The position numbers and the translations under genes were made by a program. 36,997 bases of DNA from Dehalococcoidia bacterium (GTDB lineage: Bacteria > Chloroflexota > Dehalococcoidia > DSTF01 > JACRBR01). Of this stretch, positions 6,803 to 14,846 are shown one piece after another; position 1 is the first letter of the stretch, and each line of letters starts with the position of its first letter. The DNA lies in the NCBI GenBank assembly GCA_015478665.1, contig JADMII010000020.1:1-36997 (forward strand), read 5' to 3'. The notes beneath the pieces were generated by a model. That model ran no database searches. It saw only the letters and a list, made by a program, of their open reading frames with translations, and was not told the DNA's origin.

Positions 6803-7444
6803 ATGAAGGAGTTGTCCGCCAAGCAGCAGGACATCCTGACGTTCATGCGGGAGTTCATCAACGAGCACGACTACCCGCCAAGCATCCGCGACATCCAGGT
6901 CGGCTGCGCGATCAGCTCGACCTCCGTCGTCGACTACAACCTGAAGGCGCTCGAACGGCTCGGCTTCATCCGGCGCGACCGCGAGGTGTCGCGCGCGATC
7001 GAGCTGCTCGACCGCGGCTCGCGGCGGCCGCGGACGGTCGCCGTGCCGATCATCGGCACGATCGCCGCCGGCCAGCCGATCCCGGTGCCGGAGGAAGACG
7101 CCTGGCAGAGCGTCGACTACGACAACGTCTTCGAGGCAACGGAGGAGTTGACGCGCGGCAAGCCCAATGTCTTCGCGCTGAAGGTGCGCGGCACCTCGAT
7201 GATCGATGCCCTGGTGAACGACGGCGACCTCGTGATCCTGGAGCAGACGTCGGCCTGCGATGACGGCGACATGGTGGCGGCGTGGCTCAAGCGCGAGAAC
7301 GAGGCGACGCTGAAGAAGTTCTACCGCGAGGGCGACCGCGTCCGGCTGCAGCCGGCGAACAGCACGATGAAGCCGATCTTCACGGCGGCGGACAACGTCG
7401 AGATCCAGGGGAAGGTGCTGGCGACCATCGGCCGCAGGGACTAG
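6803..7444 (+). CDS. lexA: LexA, SOS-response repressor
   Basis: A 213-residue protein of normal LexA length. The N-terminal winged helix (MKELSAKQQDILTFMREF, YPPSIRDIQ, DYNLKALERLGFIRR) binds the SOS box. The C-terminal S24 peptidase domain carries the self-cleavage site Ala89-Gly90 (IAAGQPI), nucleophile Ser132 (RGTSMIDALVNDGD) and general base Lys171 (ATLKKFYR). RecA filaments trigger autocleavage and derepression of DNA-repair genes. In the recognition helix region, VGCAISSTSVVDYN replaces the common GLSSPSSVHHHL type, so its DNA specificity could differ somewhat. The upstream region holds a near-consensus Gram-positive LexA box. ATG 6803 follows GGGAAGGGAG. No other SOS gene is in the window. 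Confidence 0.97.
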   Translation: MKELSAKQQDILTFMREFINEHDYPPSIRDIQVGCAISSTSVVDYNLKALERLGFIRRDREVSRAIELLDRGSRRPRTVAVPIIGTIAAGQPIPVPEEDAWQSVDYDNVFEATEELTRGKPNVFALKVRGTSMIDALVNDGDLVILEQTSACDDGDMVAAWLKRENEATLKKFYREGDRVRLQPANSTMKPIFTAADNVEIQGKVLATIGRRD

Positions 7445-7605
7445 CGCCGCCGGCGTCGCGCCGGCGAGCGGCGAGCCGGCAGGCGGCGACCCACCGTCGA
7501 GCCCGGGCCGCCAGGCGCAGCAGCAGCGGACAGGGTCGCCGATCCCGGAGGCGACGTCCCGGCCGCATCCCGGGCGGCGAAGGCGGTCGCCCGAGAAGCG
7601 CACGA

Positions 7606-7611
7606 TATACT
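7606..7611 (+). promoter_or_regulatory. Candidate -10 of the OppD-like gene
   Basis: TATACT lies 44 bp before ATG 7656, in an otherwise GC-rich 211-bp spacer with no gene. No clear -35 is seen. Confidence 0.4.
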
Positions 7612-7655
7612 ACACGCGCCACAGCTGAGCCGGCACCGCGCACCGATCACCCGCT

Positions 7656-8654
7656 ATGGATCATATCCTCGAAGTCCAGAACCTGCGCGTCTCCTACCAC
7701 GAAGGCGACCGCACCATACGGGCTGTCGACGGCGTCTCGTTCGCCCTCGCGCCGGGGCGCACGCTCGCGCTCGTCGGCGAGAGCGGCTGCGGCAAGACGT
7801 CGCTGGCGCTCGCCATCCTCGACCTGGTGCCGTCGCCGGGGCGGGTGGAGGCGGGCGCCGTCTACTTCGAGGGCAACGACGTGCGGGCGATGAATCGCGA
7901 AGCGGTGCGCCGACTGCGCGGGGCGGCGATCTCGATGGTCTTCCAGGACCCGGCGAGCGGGCTCAACCCGGTGCTGAGCGTGGGCTCGCAGCTCGAGGAG
8001 ATCATCCGCGCGCACACGAGCGTCTCGAAGCCCGAAGCGCGACGGATGACGCTGGCGGCGCTGCGCCGCCAACGGCTGCCGGATCCGGAGCGGATCGCCG
8101 ATGCGTACCCGTTTCACCTCTCCGGCGGCATGTGCCAGCGGGTGATGATCGCCATCGCGACGGTCCTGCGGCCGAAGGTGATCATCGCGGACGAGCCGAC
8201 GTCGGCGCTCGACGTCACACAGCAGGCCGTCATCCTGCGCGACCTTGACGGGCTGAGGGAGCACCTGGGCATCGCCATCCTGCTGATCACGCACGACCTG
8301 GGCGTCGTCGCCGGCATGGCGGACGAGGTGGCGATCATGTACAGCGGCCGCATCGTCGAGCAGGCGTCCGCGCTCGACATCTTCGAGCGGCCGCGGCACC
8401 CGTACAGCGCCGGACTGATGGCCGCTCGTCCGCGCGTCGACCGCCCGAACGAGCGGCTGCAGCCGATCCGCGGGTCGGCACCGGAGCTCGTGGGCGAGGC
8501 GCCGGAGTGCGCGTTCCTTCCGCGCTGCGCGAAGGCGATCAGCAGCTGCCGCAGCGAGCCGTGGCCGCCGCTCGCGGAGGTGGCGCGGTCGCACTACGCC
8601 GCCTGCTTCAACCCGATGTTTCAGCCGGACGACGAGCCAGCCCGGCGCGCGTAG
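7656..8654 (+). CDS. Oligopeptide/dipeptide ABC transporter ATP-binding protein (OppD/DppD type)
   Basis: A 332-residue ATPase with Walker A GESGCGKTS (41-49), Q-loop FQDP (96-99) followed by ASGLNPVLSVGSQ, signature LSGGM (155-159), Walker B VIIADEPTSALD (175-186) and H-loop His213 (ITHDLGVVAG). The C-terminal oligo_HPY region (FERPRHPYSAGLM) and the cysteine cluster CAFLPRCAKAISSC, typical of OppD/DppD, are present. In the family it energises uptake of peptides or similar solutes with a second ATPase, two permeases and a binding protein. None of these partners is in the window, so it is an orphan here. Its 3' end overlaps the convergent holA 3' end by 34 bp. Confidence 0.93.
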   Translation: MDHILEVQNLRVSYHEGDRTIRAVDGVSFALAPGRTLALVGESGCGKTSLALAILDLVPSPGRVEAGAVYFEGNDVRAMNREAVRRLRGAAISMVFQDPASGLNPVLSVGSQLEEIIRAHTSVSKPEARRMTLAALRRQRLPDPERIADAYPFHLSGGMCQRVMIAIATVLRPKVIIADEPTSALDVTQQAVILRDLDGLREHLGIAILLITHDLGVVAGMADEVAIMYSGRIVEQASALDIFERPRHPYSAGLMAARPRVDRPNERLQPIRGSAPELVGEAPECAFLPRCAKAISSCRSEPWPPLAEVARSHYAACFNPMFQPDDEPARRA

Positions 8655-9685
8655 GCGCCGGGTTCGGCGGCGCCGCCGTTGCCCGCGAGCGCGCACAGCT
8701 CGTGCACGGCGAGCTGCAGCGATGCCTCGTCGTCGCGGAGGCCGCGCTTGACGCCGAGGTCCGCGGCGAGCAGCACGTCGTACGCGGCACGGATCCGGGG
8801 CCAACCGGAGCGCGCGGCGGCGGCGCTGACAGCGCGCAGCCGGCCCTCGCTCTTCGACACCTCGGGCAGCATCTCCGCCCGGGTGGCGCCGCGCGCGCGC
8901 ATGTCCTTGATCACCGCAATCTGGCGGTACTCGCGGACGATCATGAAGAGCAGCAGCTGAGGCGCCTGGCCGTCGTCGAGCAGCGCGTCCATCGACATCA
9001 GCGCTCTGCGTTCGTTCCCGGCGACGATGGCGTCGGTGAGGTCCCACAGCCGCGCCTCCTGCGCGGAGCTGACGATGCGGGCAACCATCGCCTCGTCGAC
9101 GGTGGCGCCGGCGGCGAATGCGGCAAGCTTGTCGAGCTCGTTTTCGATCGCCCACAGGTCGTCGCCGATGAGGCCGGCGAGCTCCTGCGCGGCGCGCGGA
9201 GTGAGGCGGACGTCGCGCGCATCGGCGGCGCCCTCGACCCACGACTGGAGCTCGGCGGGCGCGAGGCCGTCGAACTGCGCGGTGCGGGCGATGCGCCTGA
9301 AGATGGGCAAGGCGGCGTTCGCGCCGAGCGCGCCCTCGACGAAGACGACGGTCGTGGTCGGCGGCACGACCGCCGGGTCGGCAAGCTGATCTGCGAGCGC
9401 CTGCCACGGCGCGATCGGGTCGTCACCGGCGGCCTTCCTGGGCCGTCGGCCGCGGCGGGCGCCGCCGATCGCCGCCAGGAGCCCTTCGACGATCACGAGG
9501 CGCGAGTTCGCGAGGAACGGCACGGCCTGCGCGTGCGCGAGGAGCTCGGCCGGGGTGATCGACGAGCCGTCGAGCACGCTGGTGTTCGTGGCGATCATGT
9601 CGTCCTCGCCGGCCAGCGCGGTGCGGATGTCGCGCAGCGCGCGCAGCACGAGGTAGCGGTGCTTGCCGTGGAGGAGGTGGATCAC
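8621..9685 (-). CDS. holA: DNA polymerase III delta subunit (clamp-loader)
   Basis: From GTG 9685 the product is 354 residues and begins VIHLLHGKHRYLVLRALRDI, the normal HolA N-terminus. Domain features are the first AAA+-like region (LLAHAQAVPFLANSRLVIVEG), the LAPAELQSWVEG-like segment, and the C-terminal collar domain (ELDKLAAFA, RIVSSAQEARLWDLTDAIVAGN, LLLFMIVREYRQIAVIKDM). It loads the beta sliding clamp. The frame is open to ATG 9835, but those 50 extra residues are Pro/Ala-rich and unlike HolA. GTG 9685 lies exactly 6 bp after TACACT and has no Shine-Dalgarno, so translation is probably leaderless. It converges on the OppD-like gene with a 34-bp overlap. Confidence 0.9.
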   Translation of the reverse strand: MIHLLHGKHRYLVLRALRDIRTALAGEDDMIATNTSVLDGSSITPAELLAHAQAVPFLANSRLVIVEGLLAAIGGARRGRRPRKAAGDDPIAPWQALADQLADPAVVPPTTTVVFVEGALGANAALPIFRRIARTAQFDGLAPAELQSWVEGAADARDVRLTPRAAQELAGLIGDDLWAIENELDKLAAFAAGATVDEAMVARIVSSAQEARLWDLTDAIVAGNERRALMSMDALLDDGQAPQLLLFMIVREYRQIAVIKDMRARGATRAEMLPEVSKSEGRLRAVSAAAARSGWPRIRAAYDVLLAADLGVKRGLRDDEASLQLAVHELCALAGNGGAAEPGAYARRAGSSSG

Positions 9686-9691
9686 GCGGAC

Positions 9692-9697
9692 AGTGTA
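9692..9697 (-). promoter_or_regulatory. Leaderless -10 box of holA
   Basis: TACACT on the minus strand, exactly 6 bp before GTG 9685. The predicted transcription start falls on the start codon. Confidence 0.55.
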
Positions 9698-10047
9698 GAG
9701 GAGCGGCGGCGCCAGGACGATGCCGGCCGGCCGGAGGGCGTTCGGGGCCTCCGCCGGCGCGGCGGCTTCCGAAGCGACCGGCGGCGGGCCACATGCCCGC
9801 TCCAGAGTGACCGGATCACTGCCATCTTCAGCCATACATCACCGCCTCCGGGCTCTCACATCTCACGGCCTGTCATCACAGCCCGATCCAGCTTCCGCCC
9901 GCCAGGATCCAGCGTCCTCCCGCGGATCGCCGCGCCCTCCAGGCGCGATCGTCACCTGGCACCTCGCCTCGCACATCTTCCCCGCCACGATCACGGACCA
10001 TCGATGTGCCGAATCGTCCTCGCTTGCCGCGCGGCGTGCCCCGCACC
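9698..10047. other. Intergenic region between divergent holA and lipoprotein genes
   Basis: No gene is supported in these 350 bp. The plus strand is pyrimidine-rich. GATCCAGC occurs twice, near 9887 and 9907. Frames here lack start context and homology. The region is bounded by the two divergent TACACT boxes. Confidence 0.5.
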
Positions 10048-10053
10048 TACACT
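10048..10053 (+). promoter_or_regulatory. Leaderless -10 box of the lipoprotein gene
   Basis: TACACT, exactly 6 bp before ATG 10060, with no Shine-Dalgarno between. Confidence 0.55.
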
Positions 10054-10059
10054 TCGGCG

Positions 10060-10689
10060 ATGGATCGGCGCCTCCCCGTTGCCGCGCTCGCGCTCTGCCT
10101 GCTTGCGACGCTCGTCCTTGCCGGCTGCGGCGGCGGCGGCAAGGCGGCGAATGCCACCTCCACCGCCAGCTCGACGACCCCCTTCGCCTCGACCGCCTCA
10201 CCTGCCGCGCCGACCGCCGACGCGGGACGCATCCGCGCCGTCGATCTGGCGCAGGCGGCGCCCGTGCAGACGCTGGTCGCCGGCACGGGCGGGGCGTTCG
10301 TCGCGTCGCAGGTGATCTACGGCGACCTGACGGGCGACGGCATCGACGAGGCGGTCGTGCCGCTCGCGTCGGGCGGCACGATGGGGAACATCGCGTACGT
10401 CGTGCTGACGCCGTCGGGCTCGGGCGTGTCGGCGCTGCCGCTGCCGAAGGGCGACGCATCGAGCGGCGGCGTGGCGGTGAGCGTCGTCGGTGGCAAGCTC
10501 GTCGATACGCGGCCGCAATACGGCCCGAATGACCCCAACTGCTGTCCGAGCATGCTGCGGAAGACGACGTACGGCTGGGACGGCGGCAAGTTCGTCGTCG
10601 CGTCGACCGAGACGGTGACGAACCCGGACGCCGGTGCGAAGGGGACGCCAGCCGCTGCTTCGACCGGCACATCGCCGGCACCGCCCTAG
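10060..10689 (+). CDS. Secreted lipoprotein of unknown function
   Basis: ATG 10060 gives 209 residues beginning MDRRLPVAALALCLLATLVL, followed by the lipobox LAGC, so Cys24 is the likely lipidated residue. A Gly run and a Thr/Ser/Ala-rich spacer follow (about residues 25-55). The folded part contains YGDLTGDGIDEAVVPLASGGT, an FG-GAP/VCBS-like or EF-hand-like D-x-T-x-D-G calcium-binding motif, and then NDPNCCPSMLRKTTYGWDGGKFV, a pattern common in small uncharacterised extracytoplasmic proteins. The tail is again Ala/Thr/Pro-rich. The frame is open to 10006, but the extra residues would precede the signal peptide. The TACACT-N6-ATG arrangement suggests a leaderless mRNA. Specific function is not recognised. 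Confidence 0.8.
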   Translation: MDRRLPVAALALCLLATLVLAGCGGGGKAANATSTASSTTPFASTASPAAPTADAGRIRAVDLAQAAPVQTLVAGTGGAFVASQVIYGDLTGDGIDEAVVPLASGGTMGNIAYVVLTPSGSGVSALPLPKGDASSGGVAVSVVGGKLVDTRPQYGPNDPNCCPSMLRKTTYGWDGGKFVVASTETVTNPDAGAKGTPAAASTGTSPAPP

Positions 10690-10692
10690 AAT
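10687..10692 (+). promoter_or_regulatory. Candidate -10 overlapping the lipoprotein stop codon
   Basis: TAGAAT begins on the TAG stop of the lipoprotein gene and lies 11 bp before the TTG start at 10704. It would give a leader of only about 5 nt. Confidence 0.35.
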
Positions 10693-10703
10693 CACGAGGC
10701 GTC

Positions 10704-11198
10704 TTGTCGACACCGATCGGCCATACACTCATCGGCCTCGCGCTCGCGCGGCGGCTCGGCGTGCGAGCGCCGTTCGGGCTCGCCGCCGCCGTCGTCGCCG
10801 CGAGCCTCCCGGACGCCGATGTCATCGCCAGCGTGGCGCTGACCGGCGACCCGTGGAAGCTGCACCGCAAGGGGACGCACACGCTGGGCTTCGCGACGGT
10901 CGCCGGCATGCTGGCGGGCGGCGCCGGCATGATCTCGGCCGGCAGCGCCGAAGGCGACCGCGACGTCGTCGCCGATGCGATGACGGGCGCCCTCCTCGTC
11001 GCCTCGCATGTGGCGCTGGACCACATGTGGTTCCCGTACCTGCCGATGAAGAAGGGCGGCAAGGCGCGCGTCGTCGCGGGTATCAGCGCTGTCAACTGGC
11101 TGCTCGACGCCGTCGTGTACGGCGCCATCGCCTGGCGAATCTGGCCGCGCGGCGGCGACGAGCCGGGGCGGGAACGGGCGCCGACGATCGTCGAGTGA
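10704..11198 (+). CDS. YdjM-like membrane-bound metal-dependent hydrolase family protein
   Basis: The TTG 10704 start gives 164 residues beginning MSTPIGHTLIGLALARRLGV. The family signature is visible: an N-terminal H-x-L-x-G segment (His7), the SLPDADVI motif near residues 33-40, and the later HRKGTHTLGFA and ASHVALDHMW histidine/aspartate motifs. Hydrophobic segments run between them. Members are small inner-membrane proteins with conserved His/Asp residues presumed to bind metal. In E. coli, YdjM is LexA-regulated, but no LexA box is seen here. It starts 14 bp after the lipoprotein stop, so the two may also be cotranscribed. Confidence 0.8.
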   Translation: MSTPIGHTLIGLALARRLGVRAPFGLAAAVVAASLPDADVIASVALTGDPWKLHRKGTHTLGFATVAGMLAGGAGMISAGSAEGDRDVVADAMTGALLVASHVALDHMWFPYLPMKKGGKARVVAGISAVNWLLDAVVYGAIAWRIWPRGGDEPGRERAPTIVE

Positions 11199-11546
11199 TA
11201 CACCATGCGCCGGACTGTTCGTTGACGGCGAAGGAATCGCCCTCGCGTCCTCGCCGCACCTCCAGCCAGCGGCGGTGAGGAGCAGCGGCGGCGGCAGCGC
11301 CGACGGGTAGCAATCTCAATTGCAACACCCGGTACGTGTGGACCGTGGCTTCGGGCGAAGCAGGCGGTTGCAGGGCCGAGCTGCGCAGGGCCAAGCTGCG
11401 CCGGGGCCCTGCCGCCCCTCGCTGCGCCGGCGCCTCGCCGCCGTCTCCGGTGGGCGCCGGCGCAGAACGTGGGCTGGGCCACCCGGGTCGCAGCCGCGCG
11501 TCGTGGTAGGCTGGCCGCGGTAGTCGCCGCCGGGAGAGGAGGGTAC
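11199..11546. other. Intergenic region with palindrome, tandem repeat and hairpin
   Basis: No gene is supported. GCAAT (11310-11314) and ATTGC (11319-11323) form a small AT-rich palindrome. A 15-bp unit occurs twice in tandem at 11370-11384 and 11385-11399, differing at one base. Its GCAGGGCC can pair with GGCCCTGC at 11405-11412. TGG-TAGGCT (box at 11507-11512) is an extended -10-like site 34 bp before ATG 11547. Confidence 0.45.
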
Positions 11547-12482
11547 ATGCAGGGAGCGGGGACCGGGGAGGTTGGCCTCTTCATTGACCTGGAGAACATT
11601 CGCTACAGCTGTCTGAACGTCTATCAGATCGAACCAAACGTCTCAGGTTTTATCGAGAAGGCAAGGAAGCACGGGCGCGTGTCCGTCGCGATGGCGTATG
11701 CCGACTTCAGCGAACATCCGCAGTGGGTGCGTCGTGGGCTCGACGTCGCCGGCATCGCGGCGCGCGATATCCCGCTGCGGCGCTTCGTGCGGGAGGGGCA
11801 GGAGCGGCTGAAGTCGTCGGCTGACCTCCATATGCTGATGGACATCATGGAGACGGCGCTCGACCGGCCGCAGGTGAGCACGTACGTGATCATGACGGGA
11901 GATTCGGACTATATCCGCGTCATCACATGGATCAAGAACCGCTTCGACAAGCGGGTGATCGTCGCCGGCGTACCGGGCACGATCAGCGCCGACCTCGTCA
12001 TGGCGGCGGGCGAGGCGGACCACCTGGAAGCATCGATCGGCACGACGAGCGACGAGCTGATGCCGACCGTCGAGGCGATCGCGCTGATGGTGAAGGCGTC
12101 GCTGCCGCCGACGGGATTCTGGACGGTGAAGCTGATTGACCAGTGGTCACGCGACACGCGCAACGGCGTGCCGGGGAGCGACCCGGACAAGTCGAACGCG
12201 ATCTCCTACATGCTCCGCAACGGGCTGCTGCGACGCTACAAGACGGTGACGGAGATCCGTGAGGTGACGATCAGCGAGCTCGACGAGACGCACGAGCTCG
12301 TGCGGCGGTTCATCGGCACGGCCGGACTCGAGTTCGAGCCGCTGCCGCTGCGCTGCCGCGCCTGCTGCGCGCGGAACGCCGCTGAGGCCAGTGCCTGCGC
12401 CGGCTGTGGCGCTGCCATCGTCCGGGCGGCCGACGCGCCGGCGCATCCCGTCGTGGTGGCGCAGGAGACGCCGGAACCATAA
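11547..12482 (+). CDS. NYN/PIN-domain protein with winged helix and C-terminal zinc ribbon (LabA-like)
   Basis: ATG 11547 follows GAGAGGAGGG and yields 311 residues. Residues 8-165 form an NYN (LabA/DUF88) nuclease-like domain with the expected acidic residues: Asp14 (FIDLEN), Asp93 and Asp99 (SSADLHMLMD), Asp119 and Asp121 (TGDSDY). Residues about 170-250 look like a winged-helix/OST-HTH-like module (FWTVKLIDQW, NAISYMLRNGLLRR). The C-terminus has a zinc ribbon, C-x2-C at 270/273 and C-x2-C at 284/287. NYN proteins are predicted RNases, and several act in RNA processing. The frame opens at 11469, but those residues lack support. Confidence 0.85.
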   Translation: MQGAGTGEVGLFIDLENIRYSCLNVYQIEPNVSGFIEKARKHGRVSVAMAYADFSEHPQWVRRGLDVAGIAARDIPLRRFVREGQERLKSSADLHMLMDIMETALDRPQVSTYVIMTGDSDYIRVITWIKNRFDKRVIVAGVPGTISADLVMAAGEADHLEASIGTTSDELMPTVEAIALMVKASLPPTGFWTVKLIDQWSRDTRNGVPGSDPDKSNAISYMLRNGLLRRYKTVTEIREVTISELDETHELVRRFIGTAGLEFEPLPLRCRACCARNAAEASACAGCGAAIVRAADAPAHPVVVAQETPEP

Positions 12483-12510
12483 GAGACGATCGCGGACGGG
12501 GACTACCTAC

Positions 12511-12536
12511 AGGGCCGCGCTTTCACGCGTGGCCCT
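12511..12536. terminator. Bidirectional hairpin between convergent genes
   Basis: AGGGCCGCG and CGCGTGGCCCT pair over about 9 bp with one bulged T and a 6-nt loop. The hairpin lies between the ends of the NYN gene (plus) and the HD phosphohydrolase gene (minus). There is no strong U-tract. Confidence 0.45.
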
Positions 12537-12570
12537 CATCGTTCTCCGGACCCCCAAACGCTCCCCCGGG

Positions 12571-14760
12571 TCACTGTTCGAATTTACGCTTGCGGCGGCT
12601 CTCGGGCGGCGGCAGCGTCTCGGCGCGGATGGCGCCGATCGGCAGGCGCAGCATGCGCCGTCGCGTCTCCATCGGCGTCGGCTCCGGGTAGGCGACGCGC
12701 GGGTGGTAGACGGCGCGCATCGTGCCCTTGAACGAGCTGGCGATGGTGCGCAGGTCACGCAGCGTCAGGTCGCTGTCGTCGAGCTGCCCCTCGGACAGCC
12801 GCTCGGCGAGCACCTCGTCGACGAGGCGGTCGATGCGGTCGGGGGAGCGGTCGGCGCTGCTGCGGATCATCGCCTCGGTCGAGTCGGCGAGCATCACGAT
12901 CGCCGTCTCGCGCGATTGCGGTCGGGGGCCGGGGTACTGGAACTGGGCGGGATCGACGGCCGGGTCGTCCTCGGCGGCTGTGCGATAGAAATAGGTGACC
13001 AGGCGCGTGCCGTGGTGCTCCGGGATGAAGGCCTGCACGCGCGCCGGCAGCCGGGCCTTGCGGGCGAGGTCGAGGCCGTTGGCGACGTGCTGGCGGATGA
13101 CGATGCTGCTCTCCTCGGGCGACATCTCGTCGTGCGGGCTGATGCCGGCGAGCTGGTTTTCGATGTACATCCCGGGCTGCATGACTTTGCCGATGTCGTG
13201 GTAGTAGCAGCCGACGCGCGTGAGTAGCGGGTCGGCGCCGATGAGGTCGGCGGCGCGCTCGGCGAGGTTGCCGACGATGATGCTGTGGTGGAAGGTGCCG
13301 GGAGCCTCGTCCTGCAGCCGGCGCAGGAGCGGCGCGTTGAGCTGTGACAGTTCCATCAGCTGCACCCGCGTCGTGACGCCGAAGAGCACGCCGACGGTGA
13401 CGAAGGTGCCCGCCGCCAGCACGCCGGAGCTGATGCCGCCGATGCCCGTCGCCAGCGCCATCCAGCCGAGGTCCGCGGCCTGGCGGTCGGCGTCGATGAA
13501 CCACGTCGTGACGAGCGCCAGGTACGAGACGACGCTGACGGCGATGCCGGCGGTGAGGTAGCGGCTCAGCCGATCCGCGCGATGGACGAGGTAGATGCCG
13601 GCGATCGGCCCGAAGGCGTAGACCAGCAGCAGGCGGACGGTGTCCGTCGAGCTGATCGCCGCCACCAGCGAAACGTCCGGGAGGAAGATGCTGATGAAGG
13701 CGATGAGGGCGCCGACGACGGCGGCCACGAAGACGGCCACCTCCGTTTCGAGCAGCGCGGCGATCAGGATCGGCGCCGCGGCGACGGGGAGCATGAAGGC
13801 GAGGAAGTGGCGCTGCTCATCGGGCAGCACGAGCGGCAGGTAGAACTTGGCGGCGAGCAGTGGCGCCGCCGTCACCAGCGCCAGAGCGATCATGTGCCGT
13901 TCGGAGGTGATCCCGCCCGGCTGCATGACGTACACGAAGCCGGCGACGGCGCCCGCCGCGATCACCGAGAGCAGCAGGACAGCCGCGACGTTGCGCCAGT
14001 CCACGCGGCGGGACAGCAGCCCGACCTGCTGCAGCTTCTCGATCGCCACGCCATCGACGCGGGAGCCGGCGTCGAGGATGACGTCGTTCTTCTGGATGTT
14101 GATCTGCTCTGCGGGGACGGCGGCGCGCGCCGCCGCCTGCGCCTGCGCCGTCTTGTCGTTGTCGACGACAAGCGTGGAGACGATCAGCGGGCGCACGAGC
14201 TCGGCCGCGAGCAGCGCCTCGTCGGCGTTGAAGTTGGGGCCGATCAGCGAGTCGACGCCGTCCTTCGACTGGCGGACGGCGTTGTCGTCGAGCGAGACGC
14301 TGAGCTCCTGGGCGAGGACGCGCCCGCCCTCGGCGACGACGGCGCTCCAGCGAGCGTCGGCGAGCGCGAGCGCCGTATCGATGCTGCGCGTCGAGAGCTG
14401 GAGCTACTGCAGCTGCGCGCGCTTGCGGGCCGGATCGGTGGCTTCCGCCCGGATCTGCGTCACCTGCGCGGCGAGACGGTCATACGCCTGCACCTGCGTC
14501 GTGCGCGGGCCCGGATTGAAGACGAGCGCGGGTGGCACGGCGTTCGCCGCCTCGTCGCGCCGCTGGTTCGTGAGGATGGTGCTGTCGAACGTCACGGTGC
14601 GGGGCGAGCGCAGGGTGCGCGCGGCGACGTCGCCGACGTGGATGTTCAGCTGGCGGGGAAAGATCGGGAAGAGGGCGATGCCGATGAGCGCGGCGAGGAC
14701 ACCGCCGAAGACGACGGCGGTGAGCAGGCTGACGGGCCGCGCCTTGCCTCGCTGGATCAT
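12571..14760 (-). pseudogene. 7TM HD-domain phosphohydrolase (PgpH-like) interrupted by in-frame TAG
   Basis: On the minus strand ATG 14760 opens MIQRGKARPVSLLTAVVF. Reading stops after 118 residues at TAG 14406-14404, then continues in the same frame without another stop to 12571. The full frame would be 729 codons, a normal length for PgpH-like proteins. The parts are an N-terminal membrane anchor, an extracytoplasmic 7TMR-HDED domain spanning the stop, several membrane segments (about codons 275-470) and a cytoplasmic HD domain (GCYYHDIGKVMQPGMYIENQ, ARVQAFIPEHHGT). Relatives hydrolyse cyclic di-AMP. The TAG could be a C-to-T change from CAG (context QLQ*LQL), an assembly error or a real recent inactivation. 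Coding character downstream is intact. TATCAT precedes the start by 9 bp. Confidence 0.85.
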
Positions 14761-14769
14761 GCCGCGAAC

Positions 14770-14775
14770 ATGATA
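14770..14775 (-). promoter_or_regulatory. Near-leaderless -10 box of the HD phosphohydrolase gene
   Basis: TATCAT on the minus strand, 9 bp before ATG 14760. Confidence 0.45.
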
Positions 14776-14846
14776 GCGCGCGGCTTCGGGCGGCCGGCGC
14801 TGCGCGGTTGCGGCCGGGCGTGGCCATGGCGCCGAAGCGGGGACGC

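Noticed and set aside
7647-9407. 586-codon minus-strand open frame over the OppD-like gene and holA
   Set aside because: Very Arg-rich and without recognisable domains; its high-GC frame is a by-product of the opposite-strand ATPase and of holA in another frame.
9686-9835. ATG 9835 as the holA start
   Set aside because: The additional 50 residues are Pro/Ala-rich and unlike HolA; GTG 9685 gives the canonical N-terminus at leaderless spacing.
14404-14406. Pyrrolysine decoding of the TAG in the HD phosphohydrolase gene
   Set aside because: The family has no pyrrolysine, other genes here use TAG as a normal stop, and no pyl genes are seen.
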